Source: CAZKUB01 sp964592335 (lineage in GTDB: Archaea > Thermoplasmatota > E2 > DHVEG-1). From it: 5,685 nucleotides of DNA. Made by a program: the position numbers and the translations under genes. Shown here piece by piece: positions 4,643-5,685 of the stretch; the stretch's first letter is position 1, and each line of letters begins with the position of its first letter. The DNA is taken from assembly GCA_964592335.1 (NCBI GenBank), contig CAZQEU010000080.1, positions 1 through 5,685 of the forward strand, written 5' to 3'. The notes beneath the pieces are model-generated. The model searched no databases. It was not told where the DNA came from and saw nothing but the letters and a program-made list of their open reading frames with translations.

Positions 4643-5617
4643 ATGATTAAGAACTTAAAAACATTAAAATCAACACTAATAATGTTAATCCTTCTAATTA
4701 GCATGGTTGTTACTTTTACCCCAACTGCTTCAGCAGGATTAATAGATATTCAACCAACAATAAATATCACTTATGAAGAATTAGCTGAAAAAGTAACACC
4801 ACTTTCTGATGGATTAGAAATAAATCTTAGCACTACTCTTAAGCTAACTGGATTCGGAGCAAACTTTGTTCAAAACTCCCTTTTTAGCATTTTAAAGGAT
4901 AAATCAGTTATAATAGATTTATCCGTTGAAGAAACACCTGATTGGGCTCAAGCAAGTCTTACCAATACATCTACACAAATAAAACTAAGCGAAATTGATT
5001 CTGCTTGGGAATCAAATATTAAGATAACTGCAAAAGAAAACGCTTCTGCATTTACCACAGGTGTTGTAAAAATAAATGCAACTTCAAAGCTGGTATCAGG
5101 TTTTTTATTTAACATTTTAGAAAAAACTAAATCTATCGAAATACCGTTTGAAGTCGGTTATTATTCTGCAGTCGATTATGAATTATCTCAAGGAAATCAT
5201 CATATGATCTCACCTTATAACTCAACAAAAATACCTATAAACATCACTAATTTAGGAAATGGAGATACAACTGTAGAAATAGAGTTGGTAGAATCAATTG
5301 AAAACTTTACAATTAATATACCTGATTCTGTAACACTTGATGCATTTGACGGCGAAGAACAAATATTCTTGGAAATCTCTGCAGATACCCATGAATTTGA
5401 AAACCGATCTATACAATTCAATTTTACTGCCATCTGTGCTGAAGACTCAGATATTAAAGGACAGACACAAACACTAACCTTTACTGTAGAAAACGATGGA
5501 AGCTACGAAGAACCCTCAGAAGATATGTTTGAAATAGATACAACACTGCTTGCAGTAATACTTGTGGTACTAATACTAGTGATAATTGTAGTTGTATTTT
5601 TCTTAAGAAAAAGATAA
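4643..5617 (+). CDS. secreted, glycosylated, membrane-anchored surface protein
   Basis: This 324-aa protein has an N-terminal signal peptide (residues 1 to about 31: Lys-containing start, hydrophobic core TLIMLILLISMVV, cleavage after PTASA), an extracellular beta-rich region, and a C-terminal membrane helix (about 301-321) ending in RKR, so it is type I with the body outside. There are ten N-glycosylation sequons (N41, 61, 108, 133, 145, 193, 200, 221, 254, 260), as expected for archaeal surface proteins. Two parts can be seen: about 35-175 without a recognised family, and about 180-284 with an Ig-like/CARDB-like strand pattern (PYNSTKIPINITNLGNGD, then VEIELVE and LTFTVEND), the kind used for adhesion or as a stalk. 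An acidic linker (EEPSEDMFE) precedes the helix. No enzyme motif is seen. It may be an S-layer-associated protein or a binding partner of a surface complex. Its own promoter and strong ribosome binding site suggest independent, efficient expression. Confidence 0.85.
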   Translation: MIKNLKTLKSTLIMLILLISMVVTFTPTASAGLIDIQPTINITYEELAEKVTPLSDGLEINLSTTLKLTGFGANFVQNSLFSILKDKSVIIDLSVEETPDWAQASLTNTSTQIKLSEIDSAWESNIKITAKENASAFTTGVVKINATSKLVSGFLFNILEKTKSIEIPFEVGYYSAVDYELSQGNHHMISPYNSTKIPINITNLGNGDTTVEIELVESIENFTINIPDSVTLDAFDGEEQIFLEISADTHEFENRSIQFNFTAICAEDSDIKGQTQTLTFTVENDGSYEEPSEDMFEIDTTLLAVILVVLILVIIVVVFFLRKR

Positions 5618-5625
5618 AAAACATC

Positions 5626-5632
5626 TTTTTTT
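5626..5632 (+). terminator. T7 terminator after the surface-protein gene
   Basis: Seven T residues lie 8 bp after the TAA of the surface-protein gene, suitable as an oligo-T stop. The tract overlaps the stop codon of the possible convergent frame at the right edge. Confidence 0.45.
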
Positions 5633-5685
5633 AGGGTGTTGAAAAATTAATTATGCCCTCCAAAGATTCATTTAGTCTTGGATGC
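5631..5685 (-). CDS. possible C-terminus of a gene from the right, partial
   Basis: One minus-strand frame is open from the window edge and reads HPRLNESLEGIINFSTP before TAA at 5633-5631. The other two minus frames stop at once. The composition is protein-like and the convergent arrangement with 13 bp between stops fits the compact layout. With only 17 residues no family can be named. The alternative is a plus-strand gene starting at ATG 5653 (MPSKDSFSLGC, open to the edge), for which I see no good ribosome binding site. Confidence 0.33.
   Translation of the reverse strand, partial: HPRLNESLEGIINFSTP

Noticed and set aside
5215..5433. Minus-strand frame inside the surface-protein gene
   Set aside because: Antisense shadow; the plus-strand protein has a signal peptide, sequons and anchor.
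1..5685. CRISPR array, insertion sequence or integrated element
   Set aside because: No direct repeats with spacers, transposase, integrase, or duplicated tRNA 3' ends were seen.

Overview
This is an AT-rich (roughly one-third GC by eye), gene-dense stretch of an archaeal chromosome. Several features point to Archaea: an iron-sulfur DNA primase large subunit, TATA-type promoters placed about 25-30 nt before starts (several implying leaderless or near-leaderless messages), GGTG-type ribosome binding sites, oligo-T terminators, tRNA genes without encoded CCA, a SAMP-like ubiquitin-fold protein ending in Gly-Gly, and a glycosylated C-terminally anchored surface protein. The heliorhodopsin and overall gene style suggest Thermoplasmatota, possibly the sediment lineages related to 'Thermoplasmatales SG8-52'. 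That placement is inference, not proof.

Layout. 1-53 (-): 5' two-thirds of a CAU-anticodon tRNA, cut by the window edge. 54-427: AT-rich region with promoters for the tRNA (-) and for priL (+), plus a doubtful 40-codon ORF (-). 428-2049 (+): priL and tmk overlapping by ATGA, a replication/nucleotide operon. 2102-2190 (+): an unannotated, GC-rich, highly structured island with its own TATA box and a T8 terminator, a candidate new small RNA. 2189-2809 (-): HAD-family phosphatase. 2857-3000 (-): tiny two-CxxC zinc protein. 3087-4016 (-): heliorhodopsin carrying an N-terminal zinc ribbon. 4092-4166 (-): tRNA-Glu(CTC). 4178-4384 (-): MoaD/ThiS/SAMP-like sulfur carrier. 4446-4531 (+): tRNA-Ser(CGA) with T9 terminator. 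4643-5617 (+): secreted, glycosylated, membrane-anchored surface protein. 5631-5685 (-): possible C-terminus of a gene running in from the right.

The two items most worth attention are the zinc-ribbon heliorhodopsin, in which a cytosolic zinc module is joined to a retinal photoreceptor and lies next to a second small zinc protein, and the structured RNA candidate between tmk and the HAD gene. The remaining genes are ordinary housekeeping functions (priming, dTDP synthesis, tRNAs, sulfur transfer) and a cell-surface protein.
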